Source: Avispirillum sp959601495
Lineage (GTDB): Bacteria > Bacillota > Clostridia > Oscillospirales > CAG-272
Direction: 5' to 3'
NCBI GenBank assembly: GCA_959601495.1
Contig: CAUGPT010000004.1
Coordinates: forward strand, 1 to 64,000
DNA length: 64,000 nt
In this document: piece by piece, positions 27,124 through 34,862 of the stretch
Position numbering within the stretch: the stretch's first letter is position 1
Layout: each line of letters starts with the position of its first letter
Notes under the pieces: generated by a model
Databases searched by the model: none
What the model saw: the letters and a program-made list of their open reading frames with translations, nothing else
Told to the model about the DNA's origin: nothing
Position numbers and translations under genes: made by a program

Positions 27124-28305
27124 TTAATGCAAGCCGTATTCTTCTGCAATATCGGCATACTGCCCGCCGAGATCCTCTCCGGTGATATACCCTGACAGCA
27201 CACAGCCGAACATGACCGCGCTGCGCTTTGCCTCGGTGAGGGTGTTTGCGCACGTGCCGAACTCGATAAGCAGCGCCCCGGGAGATGTGTCCTGATAGAA
27301 GGAAGCGCACCTGAGATCGATAGGACGCATCAGCGTGTTGTCGGCGTTCCATAGGCGGGACTGCAGCGAGAGCGCAAAGCTGAGGTTCTCTCTCCAGTTT
27401 TTATGCGCGCTGCCGCCGCTGTCCGTGCCGCATACTATCATTAGCTGGGCGGCTTCGTCACCGCCGATATCGGTAACGCTGCGCACATAGCCCGCGTCGT
27501 CGTTGCCTATGCAGTCGCGGTGAACGTCGAAAACGTATTTTACGGACGGATAGCGGGACAAAACGTCCCGCACGGCGAGAGTGCTGCTGTCGTATGCTCC
27601 GCTCCAGGACTTTTCATCAAACATTTCTTCGATATGCATTGTGACGACGCCGCATTTTTCAAGAGTTTCGGCAAGTATTTTTCCAACGGCGACGGTGTTT
27701 TTCTCCGTATCGCGGGAGCGAAAAGAGTTGCCGGCACAGTCGGCGTACGCCTCCGTGCCGTGGGTGTGATATATGAGCACGAGCGGCGCATCGCTTTGCT
27801 CGGCGCCTGTCGGGGAGCTTGCGGCGGGAACGGAGCTCATAAGCGCTTCTATGTTTGTCTCGTATTCCGTTTCGTTCGATATCGCAAGTCCGCCTGCGGC
27901 GCGGGCGGAAAGGTCTTCGTTCATGACCTTGAGGCTCGGCGGGATGCTGTCGGTATCCCCATTGCCGTCCTCGGACGCTTCTTCGTCCCCATCAAGAACA
28001 ACGGGATCGGGATCATCCGCTTTTTCTTCTATGACCACATCGGGGAAAATAAGCGATACGATGCGGTTCTGCCAGCCGTTTTTCAGATAGGAGAACAGCT
28101 CCGCGGCGGCAGCCGCGTGCACAAGTATGCCGACGGCACAGAGTATAAGACATGAAGCCGAGGCCGCAGCCTTTGCTATCCGCAGCCCCCTTGCGCCTCT
28201 GTCCGACACCGTCGGAGCGCCGTACACGCTTTCTGGCGGCGCTTCGAGCCGCTCCGCATCTGTCGGAGCGTCAAGCGTTCTTTCGCTGTAAGTTTTCATA
28301 TCCAT
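27124..28305 (-). CDS. spoIIP: Stage II sporulation protein P
   Basis: A 393-residue SpoIIP-type amidase and endopeptidase that, with SpoIID and SpoIIM, degrades peptidoglycan during forespore engulfment. One membrane segment lies near residues 45-70 and an acidic linker follows. The catalytic domain starts near residue 188 with VLIYHTHGTEAY and continues with FDVHRDCIGNDD and a C-terminal LLIEFGTCAN containing the conserved Glu. The start at 28305 is chosen because GGGAGG lies 9 bp upstream on the minus strand and the longer frame has no SD. It lies downstream of gpr, as in other spore formers, but here an array of small RNA candidates separates the two. Confidence 0.92.
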   Translation of the reverse strand: MDMKTYSERTLDAPTDAERLEAPPESVYGAPTVSDRGARGLRIAKAAASASCLILCAVGILVHAAAAAELFSYLKNGWQNRIVSLIFPDVVIEEKADDPDPVVLDGDEEASEDGNGDTDSIPPSLKVMNEDLSARAAGGLAISNETEYETNIEALMSSVPAASSPTGAEQSDAPLVLIYHTHGTEAYADCAGNSFRSRDTEKNTVAVGKILAETLEKCGVVTMHIEEMFDEKSWSGAYDSSTLAVRDVLSRYPSVKYVFDVHRDCIGNDDAGYVRSVTDIGGDEAAQLMIVCGTDSGGSAHKNWRENLSFALSLQSRLWNADNTLMRPIDLRCASFYQDTSPGALLIEFGTCANTLTEAKRSAVMFGCVLSGYITGEDLGGQYADIAEEYGLH

Positions 28306-28628
28306 AATGTGTAACCTCCCGCGTTTTTTCTTTTTTCGTCCGCAGCGCAAAGCCGTCACTCACTAAAGCGTGCGTCTTGTCCGCGCGGCATAGATGTGCA
28401 CGCCTGTATTTTCTGCGCTGTTCAAGTATATTGGCACTACGTGCGCAATATTCCGCATGGCAGCGTGCATTTCGGCTTTCGGCTCGACGGCTCGGGCAGG
28501 ATTTGCATAGGGACATATACTGCCGCGCGGTATGTGACGGCGAAGAGAGCGACAGCCGCCGAGAGCTGCGGGAGAGCGGCACCGAAAAGCTTTACAAAAA
28601 GGTATGCGGCGCCCATCGACGGCGCGGC

Positions 28629-28744
28629 AAAAAATAAAAACGCTGCGGACAGCGTTCTTGATGAGAATTTTTCATAACGAAGAAGAGGATGCCTTCGGAG
28701 GTAAACGGTTTTTAAAACCGCATCGACCGGAAGCACCCTCATCC
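28629..28744 (-). ncRNA. Small RNA candidate 3
   Basis: About 115 nt. It starts near 28744 after a promoter. A 5' domain is closed by GAGGGUGC (28740-28733) with GCAUCCUC, enclosing GGU/ACC and a CGGUU/AACCG hairpin with loop UUAAA. A GAUGAG near the 5' end could instead pair with a downstream CUCAUC, so two folds compete. The end is a strong terminator, AACGCUG/CAGCGUU (28639-28656), followed by UUUUUAUUUUUU. No known RNA family was recognised. Confidence 0.6.
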
Positions 28745-28750
28745 GAAATC

Positions 28751-28779
28751 AGTATATGTCACAAGTTCTCGCCTATCAA
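28751..28779 (-). promoter_or_regulatory. Promoter of small RNA candidate 3
   Basis: On the minus strand TTGATA (28779-28774), 17-bp spacer, TATACT (28756-28751). Confidence 0.75.
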
Positions 28780-28862
28780 GGAATACGGAAAAGCATTGCG
28801 GGGAAAATAGATCAATTCCGAACTTTCGAACGGTGACGGAATGCCGAAGGTGTTATAAGCAT

Positions 28863-28944
28863 ATAAAAAGCAGCCGAAGCCTCGGCTGACGCCAATGTGG
28901 AACAAAGCCACAAGGACGTATCAACAATGGGGTCTTCGACTACT
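28863..28944 (-). ncRNA. Small RNA candidate 2
   Basis: About 80 nt. It starts near 28944. A central hairpin has ACGUC/GGCGU below UGUGG/CCACA with loop CUUUGUU. The 3' end is a clean intrinsic terminator, CAGCCGA/UCGGCUG (28871-28888), followed by CUUUUUAU. No signal-recognition-particle, 6S or tmRNA signature was recognised. Confidence 0.6.
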
Positions 28945-28950
28945 GCCTGT

Positions 28951-28979
28951 ACTGTATCAGATTTGTATTCGTTTGTCAA
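28951..28979 (-). promoter_or_regulatory. Promoter of small RNA candidate 2
   Basis: On the minus strand TTGACA (28979-28974), 17-bp spacer, TACAGT (28956-28951). The sequence from -35 to past -10 closely resembles the promoter of candidate 1 (TTGACAAACG in both). Confidence 0.8.
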
Positions 28980-29082
28980 GCGCTTCGACAACGGTTTTGC
29001 CGCGCGCAAACTGTGAATGAAGGACGGGCTCAGTGCTGAAAGACTGCGGCGCCGCGCAGGTGGCAATGCGGAAATGCTTTGC

Positions 29083-29154
29083 ATAAAAGAAGACACGGGT
29101 CATCAAGAGTATCGCCCTGATTTAACAGAGTCAACAGGTCTCCGTCGCCGTGCC
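29083..29154 (-). ncRNA. Small RNA candidate 1
   Basis: About 70 nt, starting near 29154. GGCACGG (29154-29148) pairs with CCGUGUC (29098-29092), closing a domain that contains a CCUG/CAGG hairpin. The closing stem is followed by UUCUUUU, a possible weak terminator. The 3' end is less certain than for candidates 2 and 3. The CGGAGACC-UGUUGA segment resembles CGAAGACC...UGUUGA in candidate 2. Confidence 0.5.
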
Positions 29155-29160
29155 GCCTAT

Positions 29161-29189
29161 AATATATCACAAATGATTCCGTTTGTCAA
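29161..29189 (-). promoter_or_regulatory. Promoter of small RNA candidate 1
   Basis: On the minus strand TTGACA (29189-29184), 17-bp spacer, TATATT (29166-29161), starting just after the gpr stop codon. Confidence 0.8.
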
Positions 29190-29204
29190 CGGCAGGAAAG
29201 TGCC

Positions 29205-30131
29205 TTACAGCCCCTCCGCCATATATGCTCGGTTTATTGCCGAGGCTATAAGCGCCGCCACCTCGTCGCATATGATATCCCCGTCCTTCGGGGATACAAA
29301 ATAGCTGCGCTCCTTTTCAAGAGAGGCGCGCATTTCCTCGCCGCACTCGCATCCCGCGCGCTCAAGCGCGTCCCAGACAAGCGTGGCGCAGTCCACAACG
29401 GTGGGCACGCCGATAGCTATCACGGGGCAGCCGATGCTCTCTCTGTTGACGGCGCTGCGGCGGTTTCCTATCCCGCTGCCGGGCTCGATGCCCGTGTCCG
29501 ACAGCTGTATGGTGGAGGCAAGCCGCTTTGTGGAGCGCGCAGCAAGGGCGTCTATGGCAATGACCACATCCGGCTTTACATAGTCCGCCGCACCCTTGAT
29601 CATCGCTCCCGCCTCTATCCCCGTCTGCCCCATAACGCCGGGATGCACTGCGGAAATGCTGGAGCAGCCGATGCTGTCAAGAAGTCCCGACTCCATGACG
29701 TGACTTGTAACGGCGACTTTGTCCGCGGCGCGGGGACCGAGGGCGTCAGCCGTTATAAAACGGTTGCCCAGCCCCGCCACAAGCACTTTCGTGGCGCTTG
29801 AAACGGGCGCGCCGCACAGCTTTTGCGTAAATTCGCGAAGGAGGACAGACAGCGCCTCGGTTATGTTTTCCGCGTCATTTGCGTCGAGGTATTTCATAAG
29901 CGGACAGTACAGGGTAACATAGCTTCCGCGCTTGCGGCCGGTCTCGATCTCGCCCTCTTTATTCAGCACTTCAAGGCGTGACACGGGCACGGAGCATATT
30001 TCGCCCTCCTCGCTTACCGCCCCGCGGTATGGCTTGTTCAGCGCCCCCACGCTTTCGCAGGCAAGGTCGGTCCTTGGAAAAGCCGCGCTTTCTGTGACGT
30101 TTTCCGTCGGTATTTGTGAATTTTTTAACAT
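29205..30131 (-). CDS. gpr: Germination protease GPR
   Basis: A 308-residue GPR-family aspartic protease that starts degradation of small acid-soluble spore proteins at germination. Family segments include PRTDLACE near the N-terminus, VLVAGLGNRFITADALGP near residues 118-135, HPGVMGQTGIEAG, VIAIDALAARST and GIGNRRSAVN. The start at 30131 is supported by AAAGG on the minus strand; the longer frame upstream lacks an SD. In Bacillus the enzyme is made as a zymogen in the forespore and processed near its N-terminus; the PRTDLA segment is where that processing would fall. It proves an endospore-forming lineage together with spoIIP and cotJ. Confidence 0.95.
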   Translation of the reverse strand: MLKNSQIPTENVTESAAFPRTDLACESVGALNKPYRGAVSEEGEICSVPVSRLEVLNKEGEIETGRKRGSYVTLYCPLMKYLDANDAENITEALSVLLREFTQKLCGAPVSSATKVLVAGLGNRFITADALGPRAADKVAVTSHVMESGLLDSIGCSSISAVHPGVMGQTGIEAGAMIKGAADYVKPDVVIAIDALAARSTKRLASTIQLSDTGIEPGSGIGNRRSAVNRESIGCPVIAIGVPTVVDCATLVWDALERAGCECGEEMRASLEKERSYFVSPKDGDIICDEVAALIASAINRAYMAEGL

Positions 30132-30556
30132 AATCGTTGCCTTTCCCGAAAAATATATTATAATAATAATATAATTTGCCGCATAAGCGCCGTCTATACC
30201 GCACAAAGCCCGAAAGACGGTATCCGCCGATGATATCAGCGCGGTTTTTGCGGGTTTTTTGCGCGCATTGCCGCCGCGCCGCGGCGCACTTTGACAAAGG
30301 CGCTGCTTTGTCGGGAGGGCGCGACGCGCGCCGCAGGCCGAAATGCCCTCGTTATATGTAGATTTTTACCAAATTGCCGAATTTTTATTGTGCAAATAAA
30401 TGAAACTGTGCCGTTTTTCCGCTTTACAGATTGATTATCGGACGATATTGTGCTATAATTTACCGTATGTAAACGTATCGTTTGAAAAAGGCGCGGCGGC
30501 ACATATCGCAGCCTTTTGAAAACAATAAGCCGCCGGGGGCGGCGTGGAGGTAATAT
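30132..30556. other. Intergenic region between gpr and the peptide-binding gene
   Basis: Divergent promoters face each other here. It holds an AT-rich gpr upstream region (30140-30180), a GC-rich stretch with the inverted pair GCCGCCGCGCCGCGGCG near 30271-30287, and the consensus promoter of the peptide-binding protein. No gene is supported. Confidence 0.5.
30431..30459 (+). promoter_or_regulatory. Sigma-A promoter
   Basis: TTGATT (30431-30436), 17-bp spacer, TATAAT (30454-30459), about 100 bp before the peptide-binding lipoprotein gene. Confidence 0.82.
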
Positions 30557-32320
30557 ATGAAAAAAGTGATATGCATCGTTCTTGCGGCAGTATGCGTTAT
30601 CGGAATGCTTTCCGCATGCTCAACCTTGAAAAAGGACGACAAGGGCGCTATCGTCACAATGTATCTGGCAAACCAGATATACAATTTCGATCCCATCGTC
30701 GGATACAACGACACGGCGACCGCAAAGATTTTGTCGCTGGCGTTCGAGGGTCTTACCGTTCTTGATGAGGACGGCGACTGGCACAAGGGCATGATGAAGA
30801 GCTACAAGTACCTTGAGCCCGATGAAAAAGAGGATACATACAGACTTGAGATCAACCTCCGTTCCACAAAGTGGAGCGACGGCAGAACCGTTCAGGCAAA
30901 CGATTTCGTCTATGCGTGGAAGCGCATCGTTGAGGCTACCAACAAGTGCGACGCGGCTTGCCTCCTTTACGATGTTAAGAACGCCCGCGACATCAAGATG
31001 GGCAACGCCACCGTTGACGATCTCGGTATCTATTCAGTCGAGTCGTACGTTCTCAAGATCGAATTTGAGCACGATATAAACGTAGATGAGTTCTTTAAGA
31101 CCTGCGCAAGCGTGGCGCTCGTTCCTCTGCGCGAGGATAAGATCGGCAACGACGATACCTGGGCAAAGCGCGCCTCCACAATTGTTACAAACGGTCCCTT
31201 CGACATCAGAAATGTTTCTTACGGCGACAAGCTCGTTCTCGAGCGTTCTTCCTATTACAAGCGCGATACCGACTCCAACCAGGCACTTGACAAGTACGTT
31301 ATCCCCTACAGACTTGTAATAAAATATTCTTACGGAGACAACACGGCACAGGCAGACGCATTTGATGCCGGCAACATTTTCTATCTCGGTGAGATAGCTC
31401 TCAGCGCCCGCGACTTCTACAAAAAGCGCGCCGAAATAGTGGATACTCCCATAACTGCATCACTTTATTTCAACACCACCAACAGACTGTTTGAAAAGGC
31501 AGAGGTAAGGCGTGCGCTTTCTCTTGCCCTTGACAGACAGGCGATAGCAGACACTCTTGTGTATGCAAAGCCCGCGACGGGTCTTGTCCCCGGCGGCGTT
31601 GACGACGCAAACGCAAAGGGCGATTTCCGCAAGACCGGCGGCGATCTTCTGGCGACAAGCGCGGATGTTGACGAGGCAAAATCCCTTCTCAAATCTGCAG
31701 GCGTTACAAGCGGCAGCTTCAGCATCAAGGTAAGAGACAATGAGGCTGACGTCGCGTTCGCTGAGGCGGTCGCCGAGGCGTGGAAGTCTCTCGGCTTCAG
31801 CGTCAAGGTTGAAAAGATGGGCACAAAGAAGATCTCATCAGAAAATACCAACCAGTCCGTAATATACCGCGATCTCTATCAGGAGGCGCTCGACGAGGGC
31901 GACTTCGACGTTATCGCTCTTGACTACAACATGCTCGCGCCCAACGCTTTCGCGGCGCTTGCACCCTTTGCGACGGAGTTTTCCGGCAACGGCGTTGATA
32001 TGTCAAACGACAACTACGATCCGTTCCCCCATGTGACCGGCTATTCCGACAGTGACTACGACGATATTATCGACAAGGCAAGCAAGACGTCCGACAGCAA
32101 GGAAAGAGCACAGCTTCTCCATGACGCGGAAGAAAAGCTTATGGAGGATATGCCCATAGTTCCCGTGCTGTTCCTGCAGGATGCATACGTGACGAGCAAG
32201 GTAATAAGCGGTGTTAAGAACACCTATTGGGGCAGAGACTTCGACAATCTGAAGATGAAGAACTACATGAAATACAAGGAGTCCATCCAAGCAGAGGATA
32301 GCGAAAACGAATTCGAGTAA
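30557..32320 (+). CDS. Peptide-binding lipoprotein (OppA-type, family 5)
   Basis: A 587-residue family 5 solute-binding protein of the oligopeptide or nickel type. The signal peptide ends in the lipobox LSAC near residue 21. Family features are NFDPIVGYNDTATAKILSLAFEGLTVLD near the start, STKWSDGRTVQANDFVYAWKRIV, and YFNTTNRLFEKAEVRRALSLALDRQAIAD. SD TGGAGGT precedes the ATG. No permease or ATPase gene of this importer type is adjacent, so it must either work with a transporter encoded elsewhere or have a signalling role. A terminator follows at 32353-32383. Confidence 0.93.
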   Translation: MKKVICIVLAAVCVIGMLSACSTLKKDDKGAIVTMYLANQIYNFDPIVGYNDTATAKILSLAFEGLTVLDEDGDWHKGMMKSYKYLEPDEKEDTYRLEINLRSTKWSDGRTVQANDFVYAWKRIVEATNKCDAACLLYDVKNARDIKMGNATVDDLGIYSVESYVLKIEFEHDINVDEFFKTCASVALVPLREDKIGNDDTWAKRASTIVTNGPFDIRNVSYGDKLVLERSSYYKRDTDSNQALDKYVIPYRLVIKYSYGDNTAQADAFDAGNIFYLGEIALSARDFYKKRAEIVDTPITASLYFNTTNRLFEKAEVRRALSLALDRQAIADTLVYAKPATGLVPGGVDDANAKGDFRKTGGDLLATSADVDEAKSLLKSAGVTSGSFSIKVRDNEADVAFAEAVAEAWKSLGFSVKVEKMGTKKISSENTNQSVIYRDLYQEALDEGDFDVIALDYNMLAPNAFAALAPFATEFSGNGVDMSNDNYDPFPHVTGYSDSDYDDIIDKASKTSDSKERAQLLHDAEEKLMEDMPIVPVLFLQDAYVTSKVISGVKNTYWGRDFDNLKMKNYMKYKESIQAEDSENEFE

Positions 32321-32352
32321 TTGCAATCAAATTAGTTTTCACACCGGTTTTC

Positions 32353-32383
32353 ACGCGGGGGGCTTATGCCTCCCGCGTTTTAT
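32353..32383 (+). terminator. Intrinsic terminator
   Basis: ACGCGGGGGGC (32353-32363) pairs with GCCTCCCGCGT (32368-32378) with one wobble, then TTTAT. Confidence 0.8.
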
Positions 32384-32427
32384 CCTGCTTACTTATAAAA
32401 CGGTATATCAGAAAGGAAATGACGGAT

Positions 32428-33132
32428 ATGGCCTCTCATTTGAAGGATGAAAATGAGATAAAGATTTTTATTCTGTACTTGCTTGATAAAATAGGATACC
32501 CCCTTGATTACCCCAGCATCGGCTCAATAATGATGCAGGACGGGATAGTCAACTTTTTCGATTTTGCCCAGTGCTTTTTTGCGCTCGTGGACGCAGGCCA
32601 TATTCGTGAGATCATAGTCGATCGGGACAAAGACGAGGCGGCGGATAAAAAGGATCCTGAAGGCGGCGCAGGCAGCGCCGAAGTCGCTAAAACGGACTCC
32701 GGCGTCAACGGCACATCGGACGACGGGGCGCATATTTCGCGCTACGGCACCGATGACGACGAGGACGAATACGAAAGCTCCGCAACTGTATTGTATGAGG
32801 TCACGGATACGGGCAGGCAGGTCGCCCGCGCCCTTTCGGACAACCTTATGATAAGCGTCAGAGAAAAAAGCTACCGCAGCGCGCTGCGCCACCTTTCGTT
32901 CGCCAAAAAAGGCGCGTGGATCGACCAGACCTATAAGCCGGACGGCGACGGATACCTTGTGACATGCTCCATAAAGGATAAGGGCGGAGTGATCATGGAC
33001 CTCACCGTCAGAGCCGACAGCGAATATCAGCTGAAAAGAATGCTTAACAACTATTCCGAAAAGCCGGAGGTTGTTTTCCGAGGCATCGTGGCGCTTTTAT
33101 CAGGGGATGTCAACTACCTGTTTGAACAGTGA
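32428..33132 (+). CDS. DUF4364 family protein
   Basis: A 234-residue cytoplasmic protein of the DUF4364 family, found mainly in Clostridia. The N-terminal part (about 1-70) has the typical sequence ENEIKIFILYLLDKIGYPLDYPSIG and resembles a winged helix. An acidic low-complexity insert (about 72-120, DDDEDEYES near its end) separates it from the rest, which begins VLYEVTDTGRQVARAL, again winged-helix-like. The function is not established; a DNA-binding regulatory role is inferred from the fold. The ATG at 32428 fits the SD AAAGGA better than the one at 32419. Confidence 0.78.
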   Translation: MASHLKDENEIKIFILYLLDKIGYPLDYPSIGSIMMQDGIVNFFDFAQCFFALVDAGHIREIIVDRDKDEAADKKDPEGGAGSAEVAKTDSGVNGTSDDGAHISRYGTDDDEDEYESSATVLYEVTDTGRQVARALSDNLMISVREKSYRSALRHLSFAKKGAWIDQTYKPDGDGYLVTCSIKDKGGVIMDLTVRADSEYQLKRMLNNYSEKPEVVFRGIVALLSGDVNYLFEQ

Positions 33133-33208
33133 CCGCGGCGCGAAAAAGTAAAACAGATATGATTATGAATAAAATTTTGACGTATAATGAAAAATATTCA
33201 AAATAGTG

Positions 33209-33236
33209 TTGACATTTTCTACATTTGTGATATAAT
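33209..33236 (+). promoter_or_regulatory. Consensus sigma-A promoter
   Basis: TTGACA (33209-33214), 16-bp spacer, TATAAT (33231-33236), before the small sigma-factor gene. Confidence 0.87.
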
Positions 33237-33301
33237 AATCGTAAATTAGATGTTCAAATTTCAACAAGTTGCACGATTCGACAAGAGCAGACAGGAAAAA
33301 A

Positions 33302-33856
33302 GTGGCTCAGAACACAAATGAATTGCTTATCGGCATAAAAAACGGCAGACACGAGGATTTCGATGTCCTGCGCGGTATGTATTCACCGCTTATAGATTCC
33401 ATGGCGGCAAGCTTTGAGGCAAGCGGTGCCGGCAGCAGGGCAGAGCTCGAGCAGGAAGCGGAAAGCGCGTTGCTTCGCGCCGCACTGAGCTATGACGAAG
33501 AAAAAAAGGACGTTACATTCGGTCTGTATGCCAAGGTCTGTGTGCGCAACGCGCTTGTGTCGGTCCGCCGTGCAAAGCTTTCGAGAGAGCGTCGCAGCAG
33601 TGCGGCAAACAGGACCGCTGCCCGCCGCTCAGCGAGAAAGCGTATGCCTGTTGATGCGGATGCGGCGGATGAAATTATTGAGCGCATGAGCACAGAGCTT
33701 TCCGCATATGAAAAGTCCGTTTTGCGGGAGTATATCGCAGGCGCCGACATTCGGCAGATAGCGGAAAAGCTCGGCAAAAGCACAAGAAGTATAAATAACT
33801 GCCTGTACCGCGCGCGCCGCAAGCTGAAGCAGGCTGCAGGAAAGGCAAAAAGCTGA
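33302..33856 (+). CDS. RNA polymerase sigma factor, sigma-70 family (small type)
   Basis: A 184-residue sigma factor. Region 2 lies at about residues 20-95 (LRGMYSPLIDSMAASF and YDEEKKDVTFGLYAKVCVRNAL, with the sequence order of region 2.1-2.4), followed by a basic linker (RRSSAANRTAARRSARKR). Region 4 is at about 125-175 with the helix-turn-helix IRQIAEKLGKSTRSINNCLYRARRKLK. The pattern resembles SigH/Spo0H-type or ECF-like factors rather than the housekeeping factor. The start is probably GTG at 33302, which follows AGGAA; an ATG at 33269 lacks an SD. No anti-sigma gene is adjacent. Confidence 0.85.
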   Translation: MAQNTNELLIGIKNGRHEDFDVLRGMYSPLIDSMAASFEASGAGSRAELEQEAESALLRAALSYDEEKKDVTFGLYAKVCVRNALVSVRRAKLSRERRSSAANRTAARRSARKRMPVDADAADEIIERMSTELSAYEKSVLREYIAGADIRQIAEKLGKSTRSINNCLYRARRKLKQAAGKAKS

Positions 33857-33897
33857 TTATAAGGTATCACCGGAGAGATCCGTTTGATATATATATA

Positions 33898-33962
33898 TGC
33901 CCGAATAGCTTAAACAGAGCGTTGTTTTTTCAAAGGTAACGGTGCAAATCCGTTTTGGGGCA
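33898..33962 (+). ncRNA. tRNA-like element in the leader of the zinc-ribbon gene
   Basis: The 65 nt fold like a tRNA with a short anticodon arm. The acceptor UGCCCGA (33898-33904) pairs with UGGGGCA (33956-33962) with one G-G mismatch. A D-like arm is GCUU/GAGC. The T-like arm is AACGG (33938-33942) with CCGUU (33950-33954) around the 7-nt loop UGCAAAU. The anticodon-arm position has only UUG/CAA around UUUUUU. No CCA is encoded. Degenerate tRNA or tRNA mimic; not a functional tRNA gene. Confidence 0.45.
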
Positions 33963-33997
33963 AAAAATTCATTCCCAAATTCAGAGAGAGGTAAACC

Positions 33998-34273
33998 ATG
34001 TACGAGGACAAGACATTAGTTTGCAAGGACTGCGGAAAGGAATTCGTTTTCACCGCCGGTGAGCAGGAGTTCTACGCTGAGAAAGGATTCCAGAACGAGC
34101 CCCAGAGATGTAAGGCTTGCCGCGATGCACGAAAGAACGCTTCCAGAGCACAGAGAGAGATGTACACGACTGTGTGCGCTCAGTGCGGCAAAGAGGCAAA
34201 AGTTCCTTTCGAGCCTACAAGCGACAGACCCGTATACTGCAGCGAGTGCTTTGCGGCAATGAAGCAGCAGTAA
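33998..34273 (+). CDS. Zinc-ribbon protein (CxxC-x17-CxxC type)
   Basis: A 91-residue protein with two zinc-ribbon halves: CKDCGKEF at residue 9 and CKACR near 38, then CAQCGKEAKVPFEP and CSECF near residue 80. The 17-residue spacing between the last two CxxC pairs matches a small uncharacterised zinc-ribbon family. The N-terminal half, ending EKGFQNEPQRCKACR, resembles a probable zinc-binding domain common in Bacillota. The role is unknown; DNA, RNA or protein binding are possible. The ATG at 33998 follows AGAGAGG. The tRNA-like element lies 36 bp upstream. Confidence 0.85.
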   Translation: MYEDKTLVCKDCGKEFVFTAGEQEFYAEKGFQNEPQRCKACRDARKNASRAQREMYTTVCAQCGKEAKVPFEPTSDRPVYCSECFAAMKQQ

Positions 34274-34862
34274 GCCCTGCAAACGGTGTATTATACATAA
34301 CTGTTTTTCAGAGAGTATAAAAATGCCAACAACGGCGGCTTAATCAGGCAGCGCCCCTCTTGCCGGACGGATGAACATTTCATCCGCCCGGCAAGAGGGG
34401 CGCCTGCTTTTTACCGAATCTCACCGGAAAGGCACTGCAGAAGAACCTTTTTCGGCGGGAGATAAGACACGCCGAGCCCTTCGCAGCCATGTGGCGCGGC
34501 GGGACGCGGCAGCATGACCGACACGCTTCTTTGCAGCCAGTTTGCTTCAAATCGACGGGAGCCGGACGGTGATAAGGTCTGCGGCGGGTTGCCGCGGGAT
34601 AAGGACGGTGCCTGCGATGGGTCGGATATTGACGGCTCAGCTTCGCCCGGGCAATCCGGGAGCCTTTGCTGCGTTTTATCCGTGCCGACGGTGCGAAAAA
34701 ATGATCCGCCGCCTGTGCCGCGGTGCGCGGTGCTATGAGCGCGCATACCTTGTTGCAGTCCGTTTTTGCCGCAGCGGTCGCGCCGCTGCGTGCAGAAAAC
34801 AACCCTTACTCAATCAGATATTCCCGACTCCGTCAGTATGCGTCGCACGCCGGGGAGTTTTC
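34274..34862. other. GC-rich intergenic region
   Basis: It holds a very strong hairpin (34347-34411) that ends the zinc-ribbon transcript, then about 450 bp of GC-rich sequence. Open frames in all directions exist but lack SD sites and recognisable protein features. No gene is claimed. Confidence 0.5.
34347..34413 (+). terminator. Long terminator hairpin
   Basis: The right arm CCGGCAAGAGGGGCGCCTGC pairs with the left arm beginning AGGCAGCGCCCCTCTTGCCGG, and the inner part CGGATGA/TCATCCG extends the stem, with TTTTT after it. Confidence 0.85.

Larger units (their letters stand above)
28306..29204. other. 900-bp region with three small RNA candidates
   Basis: Between gpr and spoIIP. It holds three minus-strand promoters with 17-bp spacers (29161-29189, 28951-28979, 28751-28779), each followed by a structured RNA and a terminator or terminator-like end. 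The remaining 28306-28628 shows only short frames without SD sites. The open frames here overlap the RNA structures and are not believed. Confidence 0.65.

Noticed and set aside
28437..28742. Minus-strand frame of 101 codons over RNA candidate 3
   Set aside because: It runs through a strong terminator and stem structure, has no SD and resembles no protein.
28863..28944. Small signal-recognition-particle RNA or 6S RNA
   Set aside because: The GGUCAGGUCCGGAAGGAAGCAGCC-type core of SRP RNA was not found, and there is no large open bulge flanked by two long stems as in 6S RNA.
28812..29096. Minus-strand frame of 94 codons over RNA candidates 1 and 2
   Set aside because: It crosses a terminator and a promoter; no SD or motif.
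33898..33962. Functional tRNA gene
   Set aside because: The anticodon arm is too short and the acceptor has a G-G mismatch, so it is reported only as tRNA-like.
34411..34746. Minus-strand frame of 111 codons in the GC-rich gap
   Set aside because: The composition (Pro, Arg, Ser, Gly) is what GC-rich non-coding sequence gives, and no SD is present.
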